Position numbers and translations under genes: made by a program. A DNA stretch of 6,822 nucleotides, from contig CAUJFM010000370.1 in assembly GCA_963169595.1 (NCBI GenBank), forward strand, positions 1 to 6,822, read 5' to 3'. The stretch comes from Bacteroidota bacterium (GTDB taxonomy: Bacteria; Bacteroidota; Bacteroidia; Flavobacteriales_F; PHOS-HE28). The notes below the pieces were generated by a model. The model was not told the origin of the DNA. It searched no databases and saw only the letters and a list, made by a program, of their open reading frames with translations. Shown here piece after piece: positions 1-6,438 of the stretch; positions within the stretch are counted from its first letter, which is position 1; each line of letters opens with the position of its first letter.

Positions 1-669
1 AGGTGCGGAGGGTGCCGCCACGGGCGCAGGCACGGGGGCTCCGGGGGGAAGCGGGATGCGCACCACGGAGCCGGCCTTCAGCCCTTCGGGCAGTCCGCCG
101 TTGGCCTGCTGGATGGCCTCCGGACGCACGCCGTAGCGCTGACCCAGGGCATAGAGCGTCTCGCCCGGCTGCACGGTGTGGTCCACCAGGTTCTCGGGCT
201 GGGCGGGACGGGTCACCACCTCGGGCTGGCCCTGCACCTTGCCGGCCACGGGCACCAGTACCACCATGCCTTCGCGCAGGCCGGCCTGGGCCTCGGGGTT
301 CCGCTCCAGCAACACGTTGATGTCCACCCCGTATTTCTTCGCAATGCCGAACAGGGTCTCCTTCTTCGCCACGGTATGCTGCAGCTCGCCATCCTTGGCC
401 ATGGTCGGCGCGTTCTTCACCTCCTTCTTCACCACGGCGTCCTTCGGGACCAACAGCTCCTCGCCGATGCTCAGGCCATCCTGCGCCCCGGGGTTCGCCG
501 CGAGCAGGACATCCACGGGCACGGCATGGGTGCGCGCGATGGCATAGAGGGTCTGGCCGGCCTCCACGCGATGAACGGTGTAGGTGCGGCCGTCCACCAC
601 ACGCGTCTCCTGGGCCAGCGCCATAGGCGACAGGAGCAGAAGCAGGACCAGGGGCAGGAAGCGCCGCAT
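1..669 (-). CDS. Secreted protein with three LysM domains (C-terminus outside window)
   Basis: The first 223 codons are visible and the frame is still open at base 1, so the C-terminus is missing. Residues 1-19 form a signal peptide: Arg2-Arg3, a Leu/Val core, then MALA before Gln20. Three LysM repeats follow at about residues 32-75, 98-140 and 164-206. Each has the family pattern of a His-Thr/Arg-Val start, an ETL(Y/F) or QTLYAIA segment, and an ending such as LLVP, VVLVP or VVRIP. LysM domains bind the N-acetylglucosamine-containing glycan of peptidoglycan, so the protein probably acts in the periplasm or at the cell wall. After the third repeat comes a Pro/Ala-rich linker (from about residue 207) that leads to an unseen domain. 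The ATG overlaps the guaA stop by one base (TGATG), which fixes the start and suggests translational coupling. In Bacteroidota such N-terminal LysM arrays can precede a periplasmic-binding-like or peptidase domain; which one applies here cannot be told. Confidence 0.88.
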   Translation of the reverse strand, partial: MRRFLPLVLLLLLSPMALAQETRVVDGRTYTVHRVEAGQTLYAIARTHAVPVDVLLAANPGAQDGLSIGEELLVPKDAVVKKEVKNAPTMAKDGELQHTVAKKETLFGIAKKYGVDINVLLERNPEAQAGLREGMVVLVPVAGKVQGQPEVVTRPAQPENLVDHTVQPGETLYALGQRYGVRPEAIQQANGGLPEGLKAGSVVRIPLPPGAPVPAPVAAPSAP

Positions 670-2201
670 CATTCCCATTCGATGGTGGCCGGGGGCTTGC
701 TGCTGATGTCGTACACCACGCGGTTCACGCCGCGCACCCGGTTGATGATGCTGTTCGAGATCCGTGCCAGGAAGTCGTAGGGCAGGTGGCACCAGTCGGC
801 GGTCATGCCGTCGGTGCTGGTCACCGCGCGCAGGGCCACGGCGTTCTCGTAGGTGCGCTCATCGCCCATCACGCCCACGCTGCGCACGGGCAGCAGGATG
901 GCGCCCGCCTGCCACACCTGGTCGTAGAGGCCCTCATCGCGGAGGCCTTGGATAAAGATGTGGTCCACCTCTTGGAGCAGGGCCACCTTCTCGGGGGTGA
1001 TCTCGCCCAGGATGCGGATGGCCAGACCGGGCCCCGGGAAGGGGTGCCGGCCCAGGATGTTCGGGTCGAGGCCGAGCTCGCGGCCCACGCGCCGCACCTC
1101 GTCCTTGAAGAGCAGGCGCAGCGGCTCCACCACCTGCAGCTTCATGCGGTCAGGCAAGCCGCCCACGTTGTGATGGCTCTTGATGGTGACGCTGGGGCCG
1201 TTCACGCTCACGCTCTCGATCACATCGGGGTAGATGGTGCCCTGGCCCAGCCACTTCACGTCCTGGATGCGGTGCGCCTCCCGGTCGAAGACCTCGATGA
1301 AGGTGCGGCCGATCGCCTTGCGCTTGGCCTCCGGTTCCTCCAGCCCCTTCAGGGCGGCATAGAACTCGGCCTTGGCGTCCACGCCGGTGATGTTCAGCCC
1401 GAGGTGGCGGTAGCTCTCGAGCACGCGCTGGTACTCGTCCTTGCGGAGCAGGCCGTTGTCCACGAAGATGCAGTGGAGCCGGTCGCCGATGGCGCGGTCC
1501 AGCAGCAGGGCCGCCACCGAACTGTCCACGCCGCCGCTGAGGGCCAGCACCACCTGGTCCTGCCCCAGCTGTTGCTGCAGGCGTTCCACGGTGTGCTCCA
1601 CGAAGGCGTGGGGGGTCCAATCCCCTTCGCAGCCACAGATACCGATGACGAAGTTGTGCAGCAGTTGCAGGCCGTCCGTGGTGTGGTACACCTCGGGGTG
1701 GAACTGCACGGCGAAGGTCATGTGGTCCTTCAGGCGGTAGGCGGCCACCGGCACATCCTTGGTGCTGGCGATCACGTCCATCGCCTCGCTGGGCGCGGTG
1801 ATGCTGTCGCCGTGGCTCATCCACACCTGCGTGCCGGCCTGGATGCCGTCGAACAGGTGGCTATCCCCGATGGTGTTGAGGTGGGCCCGGCCGTACTCCC
1901 GTACGGTGGACCGTTCCACCGGTGCTCCGGCCCGCTTGGCCAGCAACTGGGCACCGTAGCACACGCCCAGCACGGGCACCTGGCCCAGGATCCCGGTCAG
2001 GTCGGTGTCGGGCGCATTGGCGTCGTGCACACTGCTGGGGCTGCCACTGAGGATGACACCCTTGATGGTGGGGTCACCGGCGAACTGCTGGGCCTTGCTG
2101 AAGGGATGGATCTCGCAGTAGACGTTCAGTTCGCGCACCCGGCGGGCAATGAGCTGGGTGTACTGGGAACCGTGGTCGAGGATGAGGATGGAGCCGGGCA
2201 C
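669..2201 (-). CDS. guaA: GMP synthase (glutamine-hydrolysing)
   Basis: This enzyme converts XMP, ATP and glutamine to GMP in the cytoplasm, the last step of de novo guanine nucleotide synthesis. Its 510 residues match the usual length of 510-525. The class I glutamine amidotransferase domain (about 1-190) has nucleophile Cys81 in GVCYGAQ and the His168/Glu170 pair in QFHPEV. The ATP-pyrophosphatase domain has the P-loop SGGVDS at 222-227, then FVDNGLLR. SHHNVGGLP and RHPFPGPGLAIR follow, and the C-terminal dimerisation domain ends in KPPATIEWE, typical of the family. The start is GTG at 2201-2199; no in-frame ATG exists in the codons just upstream, and the protein begins seven residues or fewer before the conserved LILD strand, as expected. 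No Shine-Dalgarno sequence is seen. A Bacteroidota -7 promoter box lies 41 bases upstream. One small oddity is His10 in LILDHGSQ, where most homologues known to me have Phe. The next gene overlaps its stop codon. Confidence 0.97.
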   Translation of the reverse strand: MPGSILILDHGSQYTQLIARRVRELNVYCEIHPFSKAQQFAGDPTIKGVILSGSPSSVHDANAPDTDLTGILGQVPVLGVCYGAQLLAKRAGAPVERSTVREYGRAHLNTIGDSHLFDGIQAGTQVWMSHGDSITAPSEAMDVIASTKDVPVAAYRLKDHMTFAVQFHPEVYHTTDGLQLLHNFVIGICGCEGDWTPHAFVEHTVERLQQQLGQDQVVLALSGGVDSSVAALLLDRAIGDRLHCIFVDNGLLRKDEYQRVLESYRHLGLNITGVDAKAEFYAALKGLEEPEAKRKAIGRTFIEVFDREAHRIQDVKWLGQGTIYPDVIESVSVNGPSVTIKSHHNVGGLPDRMKLQVVEPLRLLFKDEVRRVGRELGLDPNILGRHPFPGPGLAIRILGEITPEKVALLQEVDHIFIQGLRDEGLYDQVWQAGAILLPVRSVGVMGDERTYENAVALRAVTSTDGMTADWCHLPYDFLARISNSIINRVRGVNRVVYDISSKPPATIEWE

Positions 2202-2241
2202 GCTGAAGGGGATCGCCGGATGTGTTGGGCCGGCCGATGGA

Positions 2242-2249
2242 CAAAAGTA
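2242..2249 (-). promoter_or_regulatory. Bacteroidota-type -7 promoter box for guaA
   Basis: Read on the minus strand this is TACTTTTG, an exact match to the TAnnTTTG element recognised by the primary sigma factor of Bacteroidota. It lies in the 81-base gap between bshC and guaA and would place transcription start about 35 bases before the guaA GTG. No convincing TTTG-type -33 element is seen at the expected distance. The match is only six fixed bases, but its AT-rich character and position in an otherwise GC-rich gap support it. Confidence 0.55.
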
Positions 2250-2256
2250 GCCAGCC

Positions 2257-2271
2257 CTTCCGGAGCGGAAG
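2257..2271. promoter_or_regulatory. Perfect 6-bp inverted repeat between bshC and guaA
   Basis: CTTCCG and CGGAAG form a perfect inverted repeat around a three-base loop. It begins 12 bases after the bshC stop and ends just before the guaA -7 box. It could be a weak transcription terminator for bshC, but the first T-run (four Ts, part of the -7 box) is several bases away, which makes that poor. Its place between the expected -33 and -7 positions would also suit an operator or an RNA hairpin in the read-through transcript. Chance is also possible in such GC-rich DNA. Confidence 0.25.
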
Positions 2272-2282
2272 CCTCCGTTCGC

Positions 2283-3869
2283 TCAGGGCTCCACGAAGAG
2301 GGTGAGGCCCGGGGTGAAGGGATCGAGCGCCTCCAGCAGCTCATCGCACAGCCCGGTGCCTCGGGCGGCCAGCATCGGCAGGATGTTCTGCTTGCGCTCC
2401 TGCAGCACGCCACCGGGGAACAAGGCGTCCTGCGCGGCCTGCATGTGGCGCACGGCCACCTCCTCGCGCCGCCGGGCCGCACGCACCAGGCTGCGTTCCA
2501 GCCTGTCCAACCCGTGGAACGCCGAGGCCCGCCGCGCCTCCACACTGCCGCGCAGGGTGGGATCGGCCGCGGTGGCCGTGGCCAGCAGGTCGCTGTAGAA
2601 GGCGGACAGCCGGGAGCGCTCCTCGGCCAGTTCGGTGCGGAAGCCAACGCGGGCCGTGGTCACCCTGGTCTGCAGCGGGCCTTGTGGCTCAAAGAGGTCC
2701 TCCCGCGATAGACCCAGCTCGTGCCACCGGCGCAGGGCCTTGGCGCCCATGAAGGCGGCGCTGTTGCGCAGCACCAGGCGGGGCATGGGCACGTTCAGCT
2801 CCTCGAAAAGCCCGCGCAGCTGGAGCCAATACGCCAGTTCACCGGCCCCGCCGATGTAGGCCACGTTGGGCAGGATGGTCTCTTGGTACACCGGTCGCAG
2901 CAGCACGTTGGGCGAGAAGTGCTCGGGGTGGGCCTCCACCTCGGCCAGCAGGGCCTCGCGGGTCCAGGTGGGACCGCCGTCCAAGGCGCGGAAGCCCGTG
3001 CCTTCGGCCACGATGCGGGAACGGTGTCCCGGCCGCAGGTGGAAGAGGTTGATCTCGCGGACATGGGCCTGCGTGCCGTAGCGATCGGCCAGCTGTGCAT
3101 TGGTGCGGCTCACGGCCGCGTGGGCCACCTGTTCGGTCAGTTCCCGGCGCAGCACCGGCACGAACAGGCGCTTCAGTTCGGGATCGTCACCGTCCAGGAT
3201 CACCAGTCCGAAGCGGCCGAACAGCGCATGGATGAAGCGGCGCGTTGCTTCGGCCAGGGTGTGTTCCTGACGGTAGCAGGCGCGCAGCAAGGCGGCCATG
3301 TCCGTGGCATGGGCCCCGGTACCCAAATGGGCAACGGCCTCCTCCACCACCGGCACGATCCCTTCCAAGTGCAGACGGCCCACGGCACCTGCGGCCGCAC
3401 CCGGCCAGTGCAGGCGGTGCGCCCCGAACCAGGTGTGGTCGATCTCCGCACGGTCGTGGTCCTCGGTGGCCATCCAGAAGATGGGCACCACCGGACGGCC
3501 CAAGGCGGCCTCCAGCTCGCGTGCCGCGCGGATGGTGTTAAGCAGCTTGAAGGGCACATAGAGCGGGCCTCCGAAGAGCACCAGTTGATGGCCCGTGGTC
3601 ACCGTGAGGGCATCGGGGCGCGCCAGACGATCCAGGTTGGCGGCCACGGCAGCCCCAGGCTCCAGACCGGCATACTGCCGGTGCAGCGCCTTCACCAGCG
3701 CCGCGCGATGGGACTCATCGAAGGACCGCGCCCGGGCCGCAGTGCCAAGCCCGCTCAGATCGGGCCGGCCAGCATGAAGGCCCTGTGTTCCCTCGGCATC
3801 CGCCAAATAGTCCACCACCAACGGCGGGAAGCGCTTGGTGGCGGCGATGGGGATACAGTGCACCTCCAT
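2283..3869 (-). CDS. bshC: Bacillithiol synthase BshC (putative cysteine ligase)
   Basis: BshC adds cysteine to glucosaminyl-malate in the last step of synthesis of bacillithiol, a low-molecular-weight thiol of Firmicutes and many Bacteroidota; it acts in the cytoplasm. At 528 residues it matches the family. Family signatures in order are TGHQLVLFGGPLY at 92-104, PVVPIFWMATEDHD at 126-139, an LFHLRPG region near 275-281, the YIGGAGELAYW segment at 338-348, and a charged helical C-terminal region (about 410-480) ending in LFPGGVLQERKQN at 483-495. The frame stays open upstream to 3947, but the ATG at 3869 is preferred: it gives the normal N-terminus a few residues before IPIAATKRF, and the upstream extension would overlap the stop of the preceding gene and read through the promoter box. 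bshA and bshB are not in the window; bsh genes are often scattered. guaA follows after 81 bases on the same strand. No key motif appears damaged. Confidence 0.94.
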   Translation of the reverse strand: MEVHCIPIAATKRFPPLVVDYLADAEGTQGLHAGRPDLSGLGTAARARSFDESHRAALVKALHRQYAGLEPGAAVAANLDRLARPDALTVTTGHQLVLFGGPLYVPFKLLNTIRAARELEAALGRPVVPIFWMATEDHDRAEIDHTWFGAHRLHWPGAAAGAVGRLHLEGIVPVVEEAVAHLGTGAHATDMAALLRACYRQEHTLAEATRRFIHALFGRFGLVILDGDDPELKRLFVPVLRRELTEQVAHAAVSRTNAQLADRYGTQAHVREINLFHLRPGHRSRIVAEGTGFRALDGGPTWTREALLAEVEAHPEHFSPNVLLRPVYQETILPNVAYIGGAGELAYWLQLRGLFEELNVPMPRLVLRNSAAFMGAKALRRWHELGLSREDLFEPQGPLQTRVTTARVGFRTELAEERSRLSAFYSDLLATATAADPTLRGSVEARRASAFHGLDRLERSLVRAARRREEVAVRHMQAAQDALFPGGVLQERKQNILPMLAARGTGLCDELLEALDPFTPGLTLFVEP

Positions 3870-3876
3870 GGGGGCG

Positions 3877-3884
3877 CAAAGGTA
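3877..3884 (-). promoter_or_regulatory. Bacteroidota-type -7 promoter box for bshC
   Basis: On the minus strand this reads TACCTTTG, an exact TAnnTTTG match, in the 25-base gap between the small secreted gene and bshC. It ends only seven bases before the bshC ATG, so transcription would begin at or within a few bases of the start codon and give an almost leaderless mRNA. No -33 element is recognisable; the upstream part lies inside the end of the preceding gene. Confidence 0.5.
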
Positions 3885-3894
3885 CCGGCACGCC

Positions 3895-4251
3895 TCAACA
3901 CTTGCCGGGGCCTCGTGCCTCGGCATGCACGTGCAGGAATTCCACACCGTGCTCGATGCCGGCCGCGGTCAACTGACGGCGCACCATGGTGACCACATCG
4001 GCACGCTCGTTCACCGGCGACTCCGCGAAGCGCAGCACCACCACGCCCGAGGCCAGGCAGGAGTACTCGATGGTCACCGTGCGCTCCTTGGCCACCTGCC
4101 GTCCCAGGCGGGTCAGCATGGCCTCGTCCAGCCCATCGATGTGGAGCACCACGTTCACCTCGTAGGTGGCGGTGGCGGTGGTCTGAATGGCGGTGGGGGC
4201 ATGAACGAAAGTGAGCAGGAGGCCGAACAGCCAGGTGTGCAGCAGGGTCAT
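3895..4251 (-). CDS. Small secreted protein of unknown function
   Basis: This 118-residue protein is not recognised. Residues 1 to about 21 look like a signal peptide: a long hydrophobic core followed by VHAPTA. The n-region has no Lys or Arg, only His5, which is unusual. The start is firm because a TAG stop lies six codons upstream and there is no other start codon between. The mature part (about 25-118) alternates predicted strands and helices: a strand around TYEVNVVLHI, a helix over DEAMLTRLGRQVAKE, two strands around TVTIEY and GVVVLRF, a helix around VVTMVRRQLTAAG, and a last strand around EFLHVHAEA. This order resembles a ferredoxin-like fold such as HMA domains, but the HMA metal-binding CxxC is missing; the lone mid-protein Cys lies in IEYSCLASG. 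It ends 25 bases before bshC on the same strand, so the two could share a transcript. A periplasmic location is likely; the function is unknown. Confidence 0.75.
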   Translation of the reverse strand: MTLLHTWLFGLLLTFVHAPTAIQTTATATYEVNVVLHIDGLDEAMLTRLGRQVAKERTVTIEYSCLASGVVVLRFAESPVNERADVVTMVRRQLTAAGIEHGVEFLHVHAEARGPGKC

Positions 4252-4270
4252 GGCGCGGAACTTTTTCGCC

Positions 4271-4278
4271 TAATTTCG
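4271..4278 (+). promoter_or_regulatory. Near-match -7 promoter box for the Mpo1-like gene
   Basis: TAATTTCG differs from TAnnTTTG at one fixed base and lies in the 48-base gap between two divergent genes, 21 bases before the ATG at 4300. It sits in the most AT-rich part of the gap. It would drive the Mpo1-like gene and probably the peptidase behind it. I see no equally good box on the minus strand for the divergent small secreted gene. Confidence 0.35.
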
Positions 4279-4299
4279 GATCGAACGCCTCCCCCGACC

Positions 4300-4626
4300 A
4301 TGACCTCCGACAGCCTGCCGCCTCGCTACCGGTCCTTGAAGGAGTTCTATCCCTTCTACCTCAGCGAGCACCGGCATCCGGTGAGCCGCCTGCTCCACTT
4401 CACGGGCACCGGGCTCATCGCGGTGTGGGTGGTGCTGGCCATCATGCAGCGCGAACCGTGGTGGCTGCTGCTCATCCCCTTGGGGGGCTATGGCTTTGCC
4501 TGGGTGGGCCATTTCTTCTTCGAGAAGAACACCCCCGCCACCTTCCAATACCCCGGGTACAGCCTGGCCAGCGACTTCCTCCTCTTCTGGCACCTGCTCA
4601 CCGGCCGCGAGCGCTTCCGTCCCTGA
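4300..4626 (+). CDS. Mpo1-like (DUF962) small membrane protein
   Basis: This 108-residue protein belongs to the Mpo1-like/DUF962 family. Signature segments are FYPFYLSEHRHP at 16-27, RLLHFTGTG at 30-38, GHFFFEKNTPATFQYPGYS at 70-88 and SDFLLFWHLL at 91-100. Two hydrophobic stretches, at about 38-49 and 54-74, are probable membrane spans or a hairpin. Yeast Mpo1 is an Fe(II)-dependent dioxygenase that shortens 2-hydroxy fatty acids by alpha-oxidation; conserved histidines are thought to hold the iron. The family histidines His24, His33 and His71 are present here. The activity of short bacterial members is mostly unproven, so a role in hydroxy-lipid turnover is only an inference; it would fit Bacteroidota that make sphingolipids or hydroxy fatty acids. 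The ATG at 4300 gives the normal family N-terminus, although the frame is open further upstream, antisense to the neighbouring gene. The peptidase follows after 27 bases, probably in one operon. Confidence 0.88.
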   Translation: MTSDSLPPRYRSLKEFYPFYLSEHRHPVSRLLHFTGTGLIAVWVVLAIMQREPWWLLLIPLGGYGFAWVGHFFFEKNTPATFQYPGYSLASDFLLFWHLLTGRERFRP

Positions 4627-4653
4627 CCTTCCGCCCTTTCAACCCCTATCGCC

Positions 4654-6216
4654 ATGCCCATCCGCATGATCCCCGACAACCCCGGAGGCGGCCAACGCCG
4701 CTCCTCACCCACCCCGCGCCGTTCCTCCGGAGGTGCGGGCATGGGCGGCGGGTTGGGCCGCCTGCTCCCCATGCTCCTCGGGGTGCTCTTCAAGAAGCCC
4801 AAGCTGCTGCTGTTGCTGCTGCTCCTGGCCGGCCTGTGGTGGTTCTTCGTGGGGCGCAACAGCGGCGGTGGCGACATGCTGTCGCAGCTGGCCAACTTCA
4901 GCACCGGGGCCAACTTCGACCCCGCGCTCTACGACCAGGCCGAGGTGTACGAGCCCCTGGCGGACAACGTGAAGAACCCGCTGCCCGAGCGCATCACCTT
5001 GGAGCAGTATTGTCCGCCCCGCCTCAACCAGGGCCAGCAGGGCAGCTGCGTGGCCTGGGCCAGTGCCTATGCCGCGCGCACCATCGTGCAGGCCAAGGCC
5101 ACCGGCGACGATCCGAAGCGCACGGCCTTCAGCCCGGCCTTCATGTACAACCAGATCAAGATCGATGGCAGCGACTGCCAGGGGTCCTACATCTACCGGG
5201 CCATGGAGCAGATGCTGAAAGGGGGTGCCCTCCCCTTCAGCCGCTTCGCCTACACCGACCAGCGCTGCGACAAGCTTCCCAATGCCGATGAGCGCCAGCA
5301 GGCCCTGCCCTACCGCATCAAGGGCTTCCAGCGCCTCACCCTGGGGGCGGACGAGCAGCGCACCGACATGCTCGCCATGAAGCAGCACCTGGCCCAGGGC
5401 TCACCCATCGTCATCGGCATGATGGTGGGCGGCTCCTTCATGCAGGCCATGGAAGGCCGCGAGGCCTGGCTACCCACCGAGCAGGACCTCGCCCAGCAGG
5501 GCTTCGGCGGACACGCCATGTGCGTGGTGGGCTACGACGATTTCAAGTTCGGTGACACCGGCGGCTTCCTCATCATGAACAGCTGGGGGCCTGAGTGGGG
5601 CCGGAACGGCATGGCCTGGGTGCCCTACCCCGTCTTCGACCACTTCGCCAAGGAGGCCTATGCCGTGTATCCGCAAGGGGAAGGCGTGGACGTGAAGCCC
5701 ACCCGCTTCGACATCCGCTTCGGCTTCGTGGACAATGCCACCAAACAGAACATCCCGCTGCGCAACACCGGCGGCAACGTGTTCCGCACCACGGCGCCCA
5801 TCGCCAAGGGCAGCCCCTTCAAGATCGAGGTGACCAACAACGCGGAGTGCTACACCTACGTGTTCGGGCAGGAGACCGACGGCCGCACCTACGTGCTCTT
5901 CCCCTACACGCCCAAGCACTCGCCGTACTGCGGCATCACCGGCACGCGCCTCTTCCCCAGCGACCACAGCCTGGTGGCCGATGAGGAGGGCACGGTGGAC
6001 GTGATGGCCATCGTGGTGACCAACCAGCCCTTCGACTACCCCAAGCTGAACGAGGCCCTCCTCGCGAGCAAGGCCGGCGGATTGGAAGCGCGGCTCCGCG
6101 AGGTGCTCGGGGATGAATTGGCCACCGATGTGCGGTTCACCGACGGCACCACCATCGGGGCCAGCAGCAGCGGTGGCAATGCGCTGGCCATTGTGCTCGA
6201 ACTGGAGAAGCGTTGA
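4654..6216 (+). CDS. Membrane-anchored C1 (papain-like) cysteine peptidase with DUF4384-like C-terminal domain
   Basis: This 520-residue protein has three parts. Residues 1-50 are a Gly/Arg/Ser-rich tail ending in Lys47, Lys48 and Lys50, followed by a Leu-rich transmembrane segment at 51-66. Charge distribution suggests the tail is cytoplasmic and the rest periplasmic. The papain-fold domain (about 115-340) has a complete active site: oxyanion Gln126 and nucleophile Cys132 in NQGQQGSCVAWA, His287 in GFGGHAMCVVGYDD, and Asn309 in MNSWGPEWG. The C-terminal part (about 350-520) resembles DUF4384, with NNAECYTYVFGQETDG, LFPYTP, a LFPSDHSLVADEEGT-like stretch and TNQPFDY. There is no long ERFNIN-type propeptide; only about 50 residues separate the membrane span from the catalytic domain, so control by a cleaved prodomain looks unlikely. 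The substrate is unknown. The ATG at 4654 is chosen for its spacing from the upstream gene; Met5 is a possible alternative. No clear terminator follows the stop. Confidence 0.9.
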   Translation: MPIRMIPDNPGGGQRRSSPTPRRSSGGAGMGGGLGRLLPMLLGVLFKKPKLLLLLLLLAGLWWFFVGRNSGGGDMLSQLANFSTGANFDPALYDQAEVYEPLADNVKNPLPERITLEQYCPPRLNQGQQGSCVAWASAYAARTIVQAKATGDDPKRTAFSPAFMYNQIKIDGSDCQGSYIYRAMEQMLKGGALPFSRFAYTDQRCDKLPNADERQQALPYRIKGFQRLTLGADEQRTDMLAMKQHLAQGSPIVIGMMVGGSFMQAMEGREAWLPTEQDLAQQGFGGHAMCVVGYDDFKFGDTGGFLIMNSWGPEWGRNGMAWVPYPVFDHFAKEAYAVYPQGEGVDVKPTRFDIRFGFVDNATKQNIPLRNTGGNVFRTTAPIAKGSPFKIEVTNNAECYTYVFGQETDGRTYVLFPYTPKHSPYCGITGTRLFPSDHSLVADEEGTVDVMAIVVTNQPFDYPKLNEALLASKAGGLEARLREVLGDELATDVRFTDGTTIGASSSGGNALAIVLELEKR

Positions 6217-6233
6217 CGCGAAGCGTGGTGGCG

Positions 6234-6388
6234 ATGTGGAGCGATCGGCGCATCATGGCCCTGCTCGGCCTGTGGGCCTGCTGCTGACCGTGCTGTGCGC
6301 CGCGCAGCCCACCTTGCCCTTCGACCGGTTCGGTGTTCCGCAGCGATGGCCCTCGCTTCAGCTGCCCCGTGCCGTTCATCCCCCCTAA
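6234..6388 (+). pseudogene. Possible remnant of the 5' end of a secreted or sensor-kinase-type gene
   Basis: An ATG at 6234 begins MWSDRRIMALLGLW and then meets a TGA at 6285. Another frame, entered around the GGG at 6274-6276, continues with LLLTVLCAAQPTLPFDRFG and then VPQ, and stops at a TAA (6386-6388). Adding one base at the G-run would join them into a good signal peptide (two Arg, hydrophobic core, CAA before Gln) followed by LPFDRFGVPQ. This resembles the start of mature Bacteroidota hybrid or sensor kinases with a two-component-regulator propeller, which often begin with an FxxFGVxxGLP-like motif. Everything after about 20 mature residues is absent. A response regulator follows 50 bases later, where a partner kinase would be expected. 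The resemblance is from memory of the family and the segment is short. It may instead be a 51-residue secreted peptide with a sequencing error, or chance. Confidence 0.3.
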
Positions 6389-6438
6389 CAAAGGTTCTAT
6401 TGCACGCCCCGCGTCACCGCCGGACCTTCGTAGCGCAC
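6389..6438 (+). promoter_or_regulatory. Leader region of the response regulator, no clear promoter
   Basis: This stretch precedes the response regulator ATG. A short AT-richer patch (about 6386-6402) contains TTCTATTG at 6395-6402, which differs from TAnnTTTG at two fixed bases. GACCTTCG at 6422-6429 also differs at two and has about the same spacing to the ATG as the bshC box. Neither is convincing. No Shine-Dalgarno sequence is seen. The rest of the gap from the peptidase stop at 6216 holds only the possible gene remnant described separately. Confidence 0.2.

Noticed and set aside
124..576. Three spaced similar segments as DNA direct repeats or a CRISPR-like array
   Set aside because: The similarity is at protein level only and corresponds to three diverged LysM domains; the DNA copies are not near-identical and have no uniform spacers.
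786..2711. A 641-codon open frame on the plus strand opposite guaA and the end of bshC
   Set aside because: It is rich in His, Gly, Val and Gln with no recognisable motif, and lies opposite genes with clear catalytic motifs. Long antisense frames are expected in high-GC coding DNA.
3870..3947. N-terminal extension of bshC to the upstream ATG at 3947
   Set aside because: It overlaps the end of the preceding gene, reads through the -7 promoter box, and adds residues not found at the start of BshC proteins.
2721..3992. A 423-codon open frame on the plus strand opposite bshC
   Set aside because: It has no domain or motif, its composition matches a shadow frame, and the opposite strand encodes a complete BshC.
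4275..4285. Small palindrome TTCG-GAT-CGAA in the divergent gap as a possible operator
   Set aside because: Four-base arms are too short to stand out from chance, and it overlaps the candidate -7 box without further repeats.
3835..4299. N-terminal extension of the Mpo1-like protein
   Set aside because: It would lie antisense to the small secreted gene and the start of bshC, is low-complexity His/Gly/Gln-rich, and is absent from the short bacterial family members.
4803..4834. CTG-rich run that looks like a microsatellite
   Set aside because: It encodes the Leu-rich membrane span of the peptidase and is broken by TTG and CTC codons, so it is explained by protein constraint.
4705..5388. A 227-codon open frame on the minus strand opposite the peptidase gene
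   Set aside because: It has shadow-like composition and no motif, while the plus strand carries the intact C1 active-site motifs.
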